A stretch of DNA of 64,000 bases. It comes from Akebia trifoliata. Lineage: Eukaryota; Streptophyta; Magnoliopsida; Ranunculales; Lardizabalaceae. Of the stretch, positions 25,377 to 38,152 are shown piece by piece. Location of the stretch: contig CM030711.1 in NCBI GenBank assembly GCA_017979445.1, positions 10,075,221 through 10,139,220 of the forward strand, read 5' to 3'. A program made the translations under genes and the position numbers. The first letter of the stretch is position 1. The number at the start of each line of letters is the position of its first letter. The notes under the pieces were generated by a model that saw only the letters and a list, made by a program, of their open reading frames with translations, had not been told where the DNA came from and did no database searches.

Positions 25377-27043
25377 ATGTCATTTGGGCGATCATCATCC
25401 GCTCCTAATACGGCATCGGCATCAGCATCGGCATCAGTATCACATCCGCATCCGCATCCGCATCCGCATCAACATCCGCATCCGCATCTACATCTACGAT
25501 TGAGAGTATGTATAAAGGGTGAATAGATTGTATTCATTTGTTCAATATTTGTTATCACGTTTTTGTTAATTCTTTTCATTTTTCATAGGTGGGCTTATCC
25601 AAGTTCAGTTTAATCTAAATGGGCAACCAATCGGTCCTAACTCATCTCAATTATGCACTACTATTGGGCGGGTAGCAAAGACACATGTGCCACTTATATA
25701 TGATAGGTGGACTAATGTGCCTACTAAGCTCAAGGAACAAATTTGGGAGTCTATCAGTGTGAGTGCATGTGTATTAAATGATTTATTTTTATTTGTAAAT
25801 TGTAACTATGACTTATTACAAATATAACACATCTTATTTAATTTTCTTTGTAGGGCACCTATCAAATTCAAAAATGGCATAAGGATTGGGTAATAAAAAA
25901 AGCGAACTTATGTTGGAAAGAATGGAAAAGTAATCTCCGTCGGAATGTATATGATAAATATCCAACGGATGCGGAAAGGAAAAAACATGTACCTCATTAC
26001 GTGAGAAAAGAAGATTGGGAGAGGTTTGTCGACTTCAACTCGACACCTGAGGGCCAAGCTTTGAGGGCGACTGGGAAGCGTGTTAGACAAGAAAATAAAA
26101 ATACTCATACCTCTGGTAGAAAGGGACAAGCCCGGCTTGCTGATGAATTGGTAAGTTTAATATCATGTTAGAAATGAAATATGTATATATTGTTCATTTA
26201 CATATTTGACTGTTTCATTTATAGAGTAAAGAAGATCCTCATAAGGGGATTACCAGGACAGACATATACATTGCTAGCCATGCCAAAAGCCAACAAACGG
26301 TTAGAATAATTTATTTATTGGATTTTCGTGATTTTCATGAACACCTCTTTGTTCTAGTGTTTGATTGATCTGTTATATATATATATATATCTTGAATTCA
26401 TCTTGTAATCTGAATGTGAACACTTCAGCATTGAAATTGACACTTCAGCATGATTGAAATTGACCCCAAGACTTGACTTGACTTTAATTATTGTTATGAT
26501 ACACTTCAGCATTATTGTTATTATTGTTGATTGGCAGAATTGGCTTGATTTACTGTTTTCTACAGAAACCAAAACTAATCTAGGGGTATGCCCCCCTAAC
26601 ACATTGTACACTATCTCTTTAGTGGAGCTATGGAATAAATGCTCTTAAATTCATCATTTGTTGGGGGAGGGTATGTAATTGGTGGAGGTTTATGGGTTGG
26701 GGGTCGGTATGTAATTGGTGGTGGCTGTATTGGTGTTGGTTTATGTGTTGGGGGAGGATATGTAATTGGTGGTAGTTTATGGGTTGGGGGAGGGTATGTA
26801 ATTGGTGGCGGCTGTGTTGGTGGTGGTTTATGTGTTGGGGGAGGATACGTAATTGGTGGTGGTTTATGGGTTGGGGGAGGGTATGTAATTGGTGGCGGCT
26901 GTGTTGGTGGTGGTTTCTGTGTTGGGGGAGGATACGTAATTGGTGGTGGTTTATGGGTTGGGGGAGGGTATGTAATTGGTGGCGGCTGTGTTGGTGGTGG
27001 TTTCTGTGTTGGGGGAGGTTTGTGGTAATGAGAGTAGAATGGA

Positions 27044-27082
<39 letters not shown>

Positions 27083-28887
27083 GTGGGTGTAGTTAGAATA
27101 ACCTCCAGCCCATTAAAAATCCAATTGATATGTAGGGCTGGACTAAGTCCTTTCTCCAAATATGTTACTAAGCAGTTTAAATAAATAGAATATGGAACAA
27201 AATGTCAAGGGCATACCTCATAGATTACACCTTCTGAAATCTGAAATTTGTGAGACCCATTAAATCCCCCATGAAAGTCTTGCATATTTTTCGGAAACAG
27301 AACTCATCGATCAAGGGAAAAAAAAAAACTTTTGACCAGGATGCAACAGAGGTTAGAGCATCTGATTGACCCCAAATCAAATCCTGAATTATTATTTTTT
27401 TCCATGACGTTACCATCGATGCTCAATTGACCACAAAATTAAGCACCTTGATCAGAATTAAGTATACAAGTATTAATATATGCCTCCCTCAATTTTTTGG
27501 TTTTTTAGTTGCCTTTAAGCCCATGATGAGTGGATTGGGAGTTTGGGCTATTTTGGGCTCATGAATGTTTGTTCCAACAATCTAGCATACTAAATTGTTA
27601 TTTTGGAAATCTTAGAACTCTTAACAATTTCCAATTTCCTTATTTTTAAATTAATTTGTAGAACATCTTTCAAAAATAGATTGGACATACTGTTATACAT
27701 AGTGACCTTATTTACTGTTTCGAAATTATATTTTAAACAATGATTTGCCATTGTACACTATTTACCACATTGTACACTATTTACCACTTGTTTTCTGTTA
27801 CAATTGATTATAAGGACCTTCAACAGTTTATGGGTATCCAAGTCTAGCTATACCCATGTTGTCATATAGGGTATTACACACCATTGAAAATAGTTTGGTC
27901 ATCAAAACACCGATTGGGTAAGAATGGCAGCTCTTACTCTAACAAACATTATAAAAACCAATTCTTACGTACAGAAAGTTGTATGTAATTATTGTAGTAA
28001 AAGAATTTCATATGATTGTAATACAACTAGAGCTAGTACACTATTTTTTTTTTAATAATTGTTATTCTTTATAATTCTTAATTATTATTTATTTTGCAGG
28101 AGGCCATCAATAGAATGATTGCTAATGACCCTTCTAATAAACATAACGATCTAGACCATGACCCTGTGGCTGTGGTATGTGCATTATTTTAATTAGGATA
28201 TTTTGTAATTATGATATAATGTTGTGTAGTAGGCATTGATATTAGTAAGTATGATATCATATCGTTAGTAGGTATTGATATTAGAAACTTTTTGTACAGG
28301 TTTGTGGTCCTGATAGTCGGGGTCGTGTTCGGGGAATGGGTTCAGGTGTTTCCAAGACTTCCGTGCGTGCTTCAATTCCTTACAAGCAAGCCTTGGCGTA
28401 TGAGACGACAATCCTTCATAATAGAGTGGATAAGTTGACGGAAGCGGTGCAAAAGATGAATGAGACTTTACAACAATCAAAATTTTCTACTAGAACACCA
28501 ATGCGGTCTTCCACCAATCCCGGCAGTTTTTCACAGGTATAACATTGGCATTTTACTTTTGATAGATGAGTGAACTTCTATTGTTGCAATGATATTGTCT
28601 ACATTATTTTATAGGTAAGGCCCGATTCTCCACATCATGAGTCACATTCTAATCCACCAAGGATACAGACAGGTCCTTGTAAGGTGAATCGCTTACAACG
28701 ACCACATGATTGTGTTGCCGAAGGAAGAGTGATAGGTGCATCTAATGCAGATTCAGATAGCTACGATATTCTTATAGATGAGGTCCTTGATGGGAATGTG
28801 ATTCTACAGAGTGGAGAAGGAACATTCGCTGATTTGACATGCGGTGATATTATTGATTGGCCCAAATTTCGAATAAAGTTTTACTGA
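25377..28887 (+). CDS. CACTA second gene, TnpA-like (Ptta/En/Spm plant transposase family)
   Basis: Exons by splice signals: about 25377-25509, 25589 to about 25757, 25854-26150, 26225-26299, 28100-28173, 28300-28536 and 28615-28887. The first exon encodes a short Ser/Ala stretch and a His-Pro repeat. The second and third encode the family core ([41 protein letters not shown]). Exon 6 has a predicted coiled-coil-like stretch ([17 protein letters not shown]). The C-terminus ends in a compact domain closing at FRIKFY. It lies just downstream of TNP2 in the same orientation, the usual CACTA order. The product would bind subterminal repeats in related elements (inference). The first donor is uncertain, since GTATGT at 25506 breaks frame while GTATAA at 25510 keeps it. 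The long fourth intron contains a minisatellite. Confidence 0.78.
26655..27025. repeat. 87-bp minisatellite, about four copies, coding-like on both strands
   Basis: The 87-bp unit is made of a 51-bp and a 36-bp subunit, each starting TATGTAATTGGTGG or TACGTAATTGGTGG. It is a multiple of three, so all frames stay open. On the plus strand it reads Gly-rich ([14 protein letters not shown]); on the minus strand Pro-rich ([16 protein letters not shown]), like repetitive proline-rich cell-wall proteins. Open frames are 26639-27028 (+) and 26611-27159 (-). Neither has a signal peptide. It sits in an intron of the CACTA TnpA-like gene and may be a captured piece of a proline-rich protein gene. Confidence 0.85.
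27045..27081. repeat. (GT)n microsatellite
   Basis: A pure GT run directly after the minisatellite. On the minus strand it encodes the Thr-His tract in the proline-rich frame. Confidence 0.95.
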
Positions 28888-29703
28888 ACAGAGGTACTTT
28901 TCTTACTTTATATGGTAGATAGACACTAAACATAAAAAATTATAATAAAATAATTAAATGTTTGACAATGATAGTTATGAGAACTCTTTTATTTTGTAAT
29001 TTGGTATATTCATCTTTCTTGTATAATTACTTGGATTGCTTTAGGTAGTCGGTGTCATTACTATATATCTGACAATGTTTTTTAATTTTTCAATCACAGA
29101 TTTCGGCAAGGATCGAGAAAGACATGTTGGTTTTGATTTCTACAAGTGAAGTGAAGTAAAGTTGGTAGAAGATATTTTTTGAAAAACTTTTTTAAATATT
29201 GGGATGTATATTAAAATCGACACTATGAAAACGGGGCATGTTGGACTATGATTGCACATGTAAAATTTGAATGAACATGGTTTTCATTTGAAAAATGTAA
29301 AATTTTGTTTTTTTAGTATATTTATTTATTTTGTTAGATTTTAATTTTCTGTTCAATGAAAATTGTCATTTTCTTTTTAGGTGAAAAATAATAAAAATAA
29401 CAAACAATACCGATTAAATGTTTTTAAAAAAAAAAAATTGACGGAAAAACGACGGCTCTAAGCCGTCGTTTATCTCTATTAATTAAATTTAAATTCGACA
29501 AATAAAATGACGGGTTTGGGCCGTCGTTTTATTTTGACAGGCTATGACCGTCGTTTTCTACAACATTTTGTTGACACGTGCCAACCGTCGTTCACCAAAA
29601 ACAACTTCGATATTTACAACGGCTCTTGCGACGGCGGGGGCCGTCATTGTTCTTAAAAAACGACGGCTTTGGCCCGTCGTTTTTTGTGAAATATGACGTA
29701 GTG

Positions 29704-30580
29704 ATGAAGTGGACGTGCAGCACAGAGAGAGGCTGGAGAAGTGTAGAGGGCGTGATGAAGTGTTGTTGCAGTAGTGGAGATGATGAAGGTGAGTGGAAGG
29801 GAGGAAGTATAGTGGAAGGGATGGCGTTGCAGTGGAACCATTGGAGAAGAAAATAAGGGAATATGAACAAGGAGAGAGAGAGGTCTGTGAGCCCAATGGA
29901 GAAGAAGCCGTGAAGGAAGAAGAAGCCGTAGATGAGAGAGAGCTCAGCCAAAACGAAGAGAAGAAGAAGATCACAGACGTCCCATGGAGAAGAAGATACG
30001 TTTCAGTCCCCAAGAGAGAAGACGTTCTCTCTTTTTTATAGCAAGTAACACTGCGTTTGGATAGAGCTTCTTGACGACTTCTGCTCTTGCGGGGAGCTAG
30101 CAAACGTTTGGATAGATTTTTGCTTTGGCATGGAGAGATTTTTGCTCTTGCGGGGAGAGGTTTTTTGCTCTTTGTGCAGAAGCTTCAAAGACCTGCTCTT
30201 CCGCGGAGAGGTTTTTTGCTCTTGCGGGGAGTGATTGAGCTTTTGCTCTTGCACGGAGAGGTGTATCCACACAGGCCCTAAGTTTCTAAATTTTTTTTCT
30301 TTCTAATTTTTTTCTCTTTCTTTTTCCCTCTTTTACACGTCCTTTCCTTTGGGAGAATGATAGTGGGGTGATCCCCCGCTACTCGTAGCACATAACCTCG
30401 AATTGTGATTGGTTTATTCTAGTTTTGATTAAAAATTTTGTTTTAAATTTTATTGATTTGAACTTAATTTTAATTTTGTTGGTTTAATTGTTTAACTTTT
30501 GATTTGATTTTAATTGTTTAATTTTGAATTGGATTTAAAATTTTTTAATTTTAAGTTTTAATTGTTCAATTTCAAATTAT
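29704..30580. mobile_element. LTR-like repeat, second segment
   Basis: Continues the host repeat after the first CACTA element (target duplication ATG). It is GA-rich at first, with a MITE at 30049-30290, then AT-rich with TTTTAATTGTTTAATTTT units. It stops at the CACTA terminus at 30581 and resumes at 40357 with the same AT-rich units. No gene is recognised. Confidence 0.55.
30049..30290. mobile_element. MITE-like element with GCTCTTGCGGGGAG repeats
   Basis: Begins CACTGCGTTTGGATAGAG and ends GTGTATCCACACAGGCCCTA, giving imperfect inverted ends. The interior repeats TTTTGCTCTTGCGGGGAGAG about five times with changes. It is related to the motifs at 9780-9960. A non-autonomous hAT-type origin is likely but the target duplication is unclear. 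Confidence 0.55.
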
Positions 30581-32110
30581 CACTACAAAATTATTAGTTT
30601 TTAGCGACACCATCATTGTGGCGGCCAAAAAATTCCCGTCGCTATAGAGCTCGTCTTATACTTACCACCGCTACTCCCCATCTACCAAATCACTTCTCCA
30701 TACAACTATTCACAAAATTCTTCGCGCGAATTTACCAAATCGAAACATCTCTCTCTCGCTGCTCTCTCTGTATCTCCTCTTCTCCATTGCTAATGGCGGA
30801 AATTTGATAGAAGATGTATCATCTCTCTCTCTCTCTCTTTGTATCTTCTCATTCGACTTAATCAAATGGTTAAAACAAAATGGCCGAAATTATCTCACTC
30901 TCTTTGCTCTCTGTATCTTCTCCTCTCCTTTCCAGCTACGATTCTAGGGTTTTCGGAATTAATGGTGGAAATCTGCTCTTTCTAACATGTATCTTCTTCT
31001 TCGTCTCTTTCTTTATGCATCTTCTCTTTAGATTTAATCAAATGGTTAAGACTTTAGATAGATTTGAGATCAAATGGCGATTTCCACTTTGGTTTGATTG
31101 GAGATCAAATCGATCTCAATTATTCCATTTTACTGATTGATTTAAAGATCGAAATGCTTAAATTGGTTTTAGATTTGAGATCAAGTTATACCTTACACTT
31201 ATCCCACCTTGGTAGATCTAAATTGTTCTTATTTTGGGTTGGTCGTAGCCCATGGTTTGAAGTTTCATTCTATTTTAGAATGTTTTGGTTGAGACATTTT
31301 GGTATCAATTTACAGATGATTCTCTGTTCCCAAATAGAGCCTCACATAGTGAAAACAAAATTTCAAGTTCAGAGTTGTTCACTTTCTTGTAGTTATTCCA
31401 CTTTGGTGAGTTTATGAAACATTTCTTTCATTGCTGAATCCTTTTAAGTTCAGTTTCACATTATTTATGAAACATTTCTTTATATAGAATGGTTGTTGGT
31501 TGCTGTAGTTTATCTTCAACCCCAAAAGCCAGATCTTCGTGTCAAGGTCTAGACCATTAGATGGTTCTCACGTGTCATGTGTTGTCTATCTCAAGAATCG
31601 TCTAACATTCTAGATCTTGAGTGACATGGTCAGCCACAACAGCAACATAATTCTCCAACTATAGTTATATACTTAGTCAATCTTCATATCTTTTCTTATG
31701 ATCTGTTCTATTATACGTTGATGGATGTATTTTCACACCATTCAACTACAACTTGGATCACTAATGTCTCAAGGACAGCCCAACAACGGAATAAATAAAT
31801 TAAATCCCCCATTGTAGTCATCCGAAAAAAGATTCTTTAACTACAGAAAAAAGAAACCGAAATATTATATTATTGTTTTGGACATTATTATAAAAAATGG
31901 CCGACCCCAAATATTTGTGATAACTCTTCGATAGTGATCATGACATCATTGACAAAATGCGCGTAGCTTTAGATATGAGACAACATACAACTTGGAAGCT
32001 GTGATGTTATTAAATAGCAAAAATAAGTACAATCTTTCTCTATAGTTCATGTAGAAATTAAACACAAGTTTTAAGTAGACAAGAGTGGTGCATCATTGGA
32101 TGATAAGGGC

Positions 32111-32603
<493 letters not shown>

Positions 32604-33038
32604 TTACAAGAAACAATTAAGTTCTAATATCAATAAACCTAAAATCACAACATGATCAATAAGTAGTGTTTGGGGAGCACTTTTGACGCTCAAAAAATGT
32701 TTCTGATCTAATGTATAATATATATAACATATTACATAATATCATGTATAATATATACATGTTTCTGATCAATAAGTAGTGCTTTATTTTAGAGTGCCTA
32801 AGTTAGTCTTTTTTTCATTATTTTTTTACCTTTTTTCCAATCAAGACCCATACATTGCTTAGAACAAAACAATGGTCAAAAAGTCCATCATCTTTAATTA
32901 GAGATTCTGTTATTGTGGTTTGTGCTTTAGAACCAAAAGTATAATCCAAAGCTGCTTTCCTTCCATTTGTCTCAGAGCATCTTCACTAAAAAACATAATT
33001 AACTTTGCAGATTTTTAAGTTCTCTCCACCACACAAAG

Positions 33039-33369
33039 TGATTGATTATGAGGGATGTATTGCACACTAGATAACTATTATTACACACTTATATTCAATT
33101 TGGGGGTTAGGGAAGAGTGAAATTAAACATGAAAGCTAGAGGTCTAAAAGAGGTACACAAGGAGAATCAAGAAATGTTTGTTGTGCCTTGTATTCTGTTG
33201 GTGGTGTTCTATAGGCAGAATGGACTGTACATCAGGGGCGATTTCGCGGGTCCATCAAGACCCACACCTTATCTTCTAGTGCTGAATGTTTTAAATTTAA
33301 TTAGTGATTGATTATGAGGGATGTATTCCACACTAGAAAACTATTATTGCACACTTATACTCAATTTGG
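33039..33369. repeat. Direct repeat of about 67 bp, about 200 bp apart
   Basis: GTGATTGATTATGAGGGATG and the following 47 bases occur at 33039-33105 and again at 33303-33369 with few changes. The spacer has no recognised gene. This could mark a small duplication or the ends of a small inserted element. Confidence 0.75.
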
Positions 33370-33854
33370 GCCAAGGGTCTCAAGACACACTTGTCTCACG
33401 TGGGTACATGATAGCCAATGTCCCCCATAGGGAGTCCCCAACGATACCATGCATATGACCCACGTATGGACTATAAGCAGGGGTATACAGATGATATGGA
33501 TCGAGCCTTGAGGCCCTATGGGTGCTACAGTGCAGCTGTTGTACTGACATTGTCTCGAGGCGTTCATTGAGCTTTGAAGGTTGAAGGATCTTAAAGACAA
33601 AGATGAGGGTATACAGAATCTTGTATTAATCAAAGTTTTGTTAATGCATGTGTGTTTGCTCATGCCATACCAGGTACTAATTACTATTTAAATAGATGAT
33701 GGTTGAATATTTTTTATGCAATTGAAGTTGGGCTTGGGTCAATCTTGTTTCATGGATCTCACCTTCTCTTTTTCCTAAATACTATCATATGGTTTCTTCC
33801 CTTTCTAACAAGGTATTTCTTTTGTTTTTTTTTCAATCTACCCTATTGCAACAG

Positions 33855-34020
33855 GGCTTGGGTCAATCTTGTTTCAGAATCAGAACGGTGGGACAATGCT
33901 GTAGCCTGCATTGGTGAGACAACTGCTTGGGCTACAAAAAGATATGGCTTGAAGAATGTATACTACCCCTCTAACCTTGGTCTTGAAGGGTATATCTCTC
34001 AATCATTGAAAGTCTATTAA
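33855..34020 (+). pseudogene. Uroporphyrinogen-III synthase C-terminal fragment
   Basis: An exon-like stretch after an AG acceptor encodes RAWVNLVSESERWDNAVACI, then GETTA, RYGLKNVYYP and GLEGY, then a stop. This matches the C-terminal end of plant uroporphyrinogen-III synthase, the chloroplast enzyme that closes the tetrapyrrole ring. The reading frame is open, but the rest of the gene is missing and the last residues differ. A 23-base piece of the exon start is repeated at about 33729. It is a captured fragment on the strand opposite the E2 fragment. Confidence 0.78.
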
Positions 34021-35090
34021 CTGAAAATTCTACCATCTATGAATATTATTCTAGCATTTACCACACTAACTGTATGCAAAATGTACAAATGCTAATGCAT
34101 CTGGACATCTAGATGTGTCACACATACTTTCTTATGGATTTATATTTGCTACTAATGGGAGCATTTTCAAATACTAGATGGTACCGGTCAGGAAAGCTTA
34201 CCTGTGTCCTTACCATTAATATGAAAATTAAAGTGTCCCTGTTTGCAACTGCCCTTTAATCTGGGCTTGGGACTGGCAATGTAGTGCAAAGGGGACAATA
34301 CACAGGCGGAATTAATATAAATGCTAAGGGTAGAGATAAATTGACGTGTCATGTTTGTGGGTCTCCCCATGAATGTTAAGGCAGGAAGTGGTGTATATTT
34401 ATGCAAGGATCTAAGTTCAGTTCAGAGCTTTTCTATGAAGCTGATTCATAGAATGCAACTCTGACTGCTATATCTTTTTCTTATGAATAGAAACTTGTCT
34501 ATTGATGATCCTTCAACAGAGCCATGACTTCTGTTGGTTGAAGTACGTTTGTATTTTTCTTATTACATCAATCTACATTCTTCTTGTTCTTGCTCTATTA
34601 GACCCTTTGACTTACACATTCCTTCTAGTACTAGTCTTTGTTGCACATTACTTAGTCTTTGTTACAACATCTTCTCTGCTATATAATTGTAAAATTTTAA
34701 TGCAGCATTCAAGTCTAGGCCATGAGACTTGAATGAATGCGTTAGATTATTCTCTTTTATTTAGGGATTGAATAGTTGCACACCATTAGTTGATGGTTGC
34801 ACTCTTAACATTAAAAATAAAATATTTTTTTTTTAAATCTAGATTTCATTATGGTAATCTTATGATTTAGGGGTTTATGCATCTTCCCATGGCTTGTTCT
34901 ATGTTCATGCTCTCATGTTCTCTTTGGAATCAATTTAAGTTACTAGTATTCCAATCTATATTTAGGCTTTATTTAGAAATTGATAAAAGGCTTCAATGGC
35001 CTTTTTCCCATTGTGAAAGAAGTGGAGCGTCGGCTGCAGTAAAATACACACGTCAATAGTAAGGGGGATCATCAATAATGGATCAGGAAA

Positions 35091-36710
35091 CACTACAAAA
35101 TTTTAGGCTTTTAGCGGGGGGTCAAAAACCATCGCAAATACCAAAAACCGCCGCTAATTGATTATATTACCGTCGCTATAGATATGAGTGAGACCTATAG
35201 TGACGGTCAAAAACCGCTAATATATTGTATTACCGTCGCTATAGATATAAGTGAGTCCTATAATGACAATCAGAAACCGCCGCTAATTAGTTTTTTACCA
35301 TAGCTATAAATACAATTTTGAATGCTTATAGTGACGGTAATGGCCACCGCTAATAAGGTTTATTTATTTTTTAATTTCTTTTATTTTAAAATTATTTGTA
35401 ATTAAATACCTATTTTTATACAACCTGTCAATTAAATACAATTACTTAGTAAATCAAATTAGTTAAGAGACAAGTACAACAAAATAATAAGTCGATTGAA
35501 TTAAGAGTCAATGCTTATAAATTCATGTTTATCACTAAAAAAATAAATGATAATACATCATTTCGACTTGTAATATCTTGAGAGTCTTCTGGTAATAAAC
35601 TCAAAAGTTCTTTTATCTTGTCCTTTAAAATATTTTAAACATTCTTAGTATCTTCAAATTCAGATATTAACATAATTGATTAATGCTTGATGAAAATTAT
35701 CTAAAATTAAACTTACAATCTTCTTTGCCGTGGCCAAATCATTGGACTTGTGTGTCATGAGAAATAAGATTGCTCGACTTGGCTCAGTATTCGTTGAACT
35801 CTTTAATTTCTATGTGCATCACATTAAGACAATGACAACAAGATTAGTTTATAATATAAATAATTGGGCACGAAATTGATAGACAACATAATAAATAAAT
35901 ATATATATATATACCTCATCATATTTAATACAAGCTATACTCTTCGTCCCAATTGTATGGGTCATTGTCTGTTGAGCACGATTTGCCTTATTTCTATGAC
36001 TTCGAGACTGTACATTAAATAATTTGTGAGAAGTTAAATATATGAGATATAGAGTATCTTATAATTTGTTTGCAACTTTTCATAATTCAATATGTATAAA
36101 TTTCAAATATAAATGTACCTGCCCCTCCTCCGAATTCCAAAAGGCTACGAGAGAATACAATTGAGCCTCCAAAACATAGGATGGATGATTGGCACATCGA
36201 ATTGCATCATCTTTGTATTTATCATAAAATTTGATTTTCAACTTACATTTATGATACCTCCACTTCTTGCCAATAGATTGTAACACAACTTGTTTAAGCG
36301 TGGGTGGGATATCAAATTTGGCCTGTATAAAAAATCAATTGAAAATTATGAGTCAAAATTGTTCAATGCTAAACTCATAAATTATCTAATATTATATTAT
36401 AATTAATTGATACCAATGTTGTTTGTCATGCATTTTCCTTCATTGATTCTGGCATTGCATGCCAATCAAGGATGTCAAGGGGAAACATATGGCCATCTCG
36501 AGCCAATATACCCAAGTATCTTTGGAGCTTAGCCACATGCTTTCCCACAGACTATTCATGGTTATCTCGTATTATTTCAAACCTTTCTCCTGGCTTTAGA
36601 TTCTGTAATGAGAGGCATTGAGTCCGGCCTCTTTTTCTCTTCGACTTTGTCCTCTCACCAAATGAACTTTGTCCAGGTTCCATCTGCAAATGTAAAGTGC
36701 AACAGAATGT
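35091..36710. repeat. Left arm of a long CACTA inverted repeat
   Basis: Pairs with 39255-40356. The terminal 450 bases contain short inverted motifs (ACCGTCGCTATAG, CCGCCGCTAAT) on both sides, then AT-rich sequence, then the TnpA-like coding start and its upstream CTTTACATTTGCAG. The right arm is shorter because it lacks middle exons. Confidence 0.85.
35718..36683 (-). pseudogene. TnpA-like CACTA gene, decayed copy
   Basis: Minus-strand exons: 36683 to about 36437 (MEPGQSSFGERTKSKRKRGR, KHVAKLQRYLGI), about 36323-36117 (SIGKKWRYHKCKLKIKF, FWNSEEGQ), about 36010-35913 (RSHRNKANRAQQTMTHTIGT) and about 35813-35718. This is the plant transposase family (Ptta/En/Spm), distinct in sequence from the TnpA-like gene at 25377. 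A TAG interrupts the first exon where the right-arm copy has Gln (HE*SVGKHV against HGQPVGKHV). Confidence 0.75.
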
Positions 36711-38152
36711 TCAAAAGGGAGTATAATAATAATGCCACTTATAATGCCCCTTTCATGGTTACCTGACATGCTGCAGCTTGAAGACCACATGATTGGGTAG
36801 TAGTACTAGTAGTAGAGAAAAGGAACTCACAATATATGTTTCTCAAAAGAAATAATAATGGAAAGGAAGGGCAAACTGGTTTTCACCACAAAGGACACCC
36901 TCCAAAACAAGCATGCCAAAAACAAGCATTTCAAACATTTTTACCACAAACTCTCCTCACCATTACAACAAAGATTAGAACTTCAAAACAAAGTGTCATC
37001 AATGACCTCTAACAATAAACAGAGTAGTTCAACAAATTTAATTTAATTCATGAACAATGACTCAATTAAATTGTTCTCTATAATAACTTTTTCATCAAGG
37101 ACATACCGATCCAATACCATAAATCACGATTCAATAAGATTAAATTCATTTAAGGACCAAATATATATTAACCACTCCATGAAAAACAATAAAAACAGAA
37201 ACATAAAAGTTATTTGGAGAAAATGTACAGAAAATATAAGAATTCAAACAAAGAAAACCAAACTGAAATTGATTTTGATCTTTAATCAAAATCTGACAAA
37301 TAATTTGGGATATTTAATCTTTAAATGATTAGAAATGTAATCTCAACCAATGTTGTAAACTAACCTATATAATCAGTCATTTAGGTTTTATGGATTTAGA
37401 ATCCTAAAGTTGAAAACCCTAGGATTGATGCTTTGAAACTAAAGAGAGAGACTCACCAGGATTTTAAACCTTCAACCTTGGATCGAATACGCACAATTAA
37501 ATCCAGAAGCTATGGAAGGCAAGGACGATTGACGCTTCAAAATAATAAAACCAGATTTGCTCAGAAAAATGAATAAAATCCACAATCAATGTTTCAAAAC
37601 CAGATTTGCTAAAAATAAAGAAAAAAACTCACAATCTATGAGATCTGAAACATAAAGAAACCAAATTCGATGATAATTTCGAGTGGTCTATAGTTGTGTG
37701 AGATTTGAAACACGAAAAATCCTTTGAAACCCTCAAAGTGAGCGAGAGAGAGGGAGATGGTGGAAGCCTCGAAGACGACTTTGAGTAAGTCTCGAAGAAA
37801 ACGATCGCAGCTTTGCAACTTGAAAGGGAGAGTTCGAGATCGCAGCTTCACAACTTCGCAGCTTAAAAGGGAGAGAGAGAGATGAAGGAAGTCTCGAAGA
37901 CGATCGCAGCTTCGGGAGAGAGATATGGAGGAAGTCGAAAAACAGAGATGGCGCAAGTGACGATCGCAGGTTCGCGACTTCGCGGGCTTTTTAATTTTTT
38001 TTATTTTTTTACAAAAATTTTTGTTATTTATTTTTATTTTTATTTTTTTAACAAGATATATTGTGTAGAATTTCATTTTACTGTAGCGTATAGTGGCGCT
38101 TATTTTGGCTGCCACAAAAAACTTGTCACTAAAGATTGGTATTTTTGTAGTG
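36711..38152. other. Non-coding stretch ending in a CACTA terminus
   Basis: AT-rich sequence followed by GA-rich sequence (about 37740-37960), ending at the CACTA terminus at 38152 (complement CACTACAAAAATACCAATC). No gene is recognised; the 179-residue minus-strand frame here is compositional. Confidence 0.45.

Larger units (their letters stand above)
17545..29703 (+). mobile_element. CACTA (En/Spm) DNA transposon, 12.16 kb
   Basis: The left terminus CACTACGTCACAAACGGTT pairs with the right terminus, whose complement reads CACTACGTCATATTTCAC. The flanking 3-bp target duplication is ATG at 17542-17544 and 29704-29706. Subterminal regions on both sides are packed with short repeats in both orientations (GACGGCTTTAGCCGTCGTTT type), as expected for transposase-binding sites. 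It encodes a TNP2-type transposase and a TnpA-like protein on the plus strand. It looks structurally complete, but the transposase carries an apparent frameshift. Confidence 0.95.

Noticed and set aside
26639..27028. Gly-rich protein gene on the plus strand
   Set aside because: The repeat unit is a multiple of three, so every frame stays open. No promoter, signal peptide or splice context supports a gene.
29558..30103. 181-residue and overlapping open frames near the right edge of the first CACTA element
   Set aside because: They cross the element end and follow GA/CT-rich sequence on both strands. Composition explains the length.
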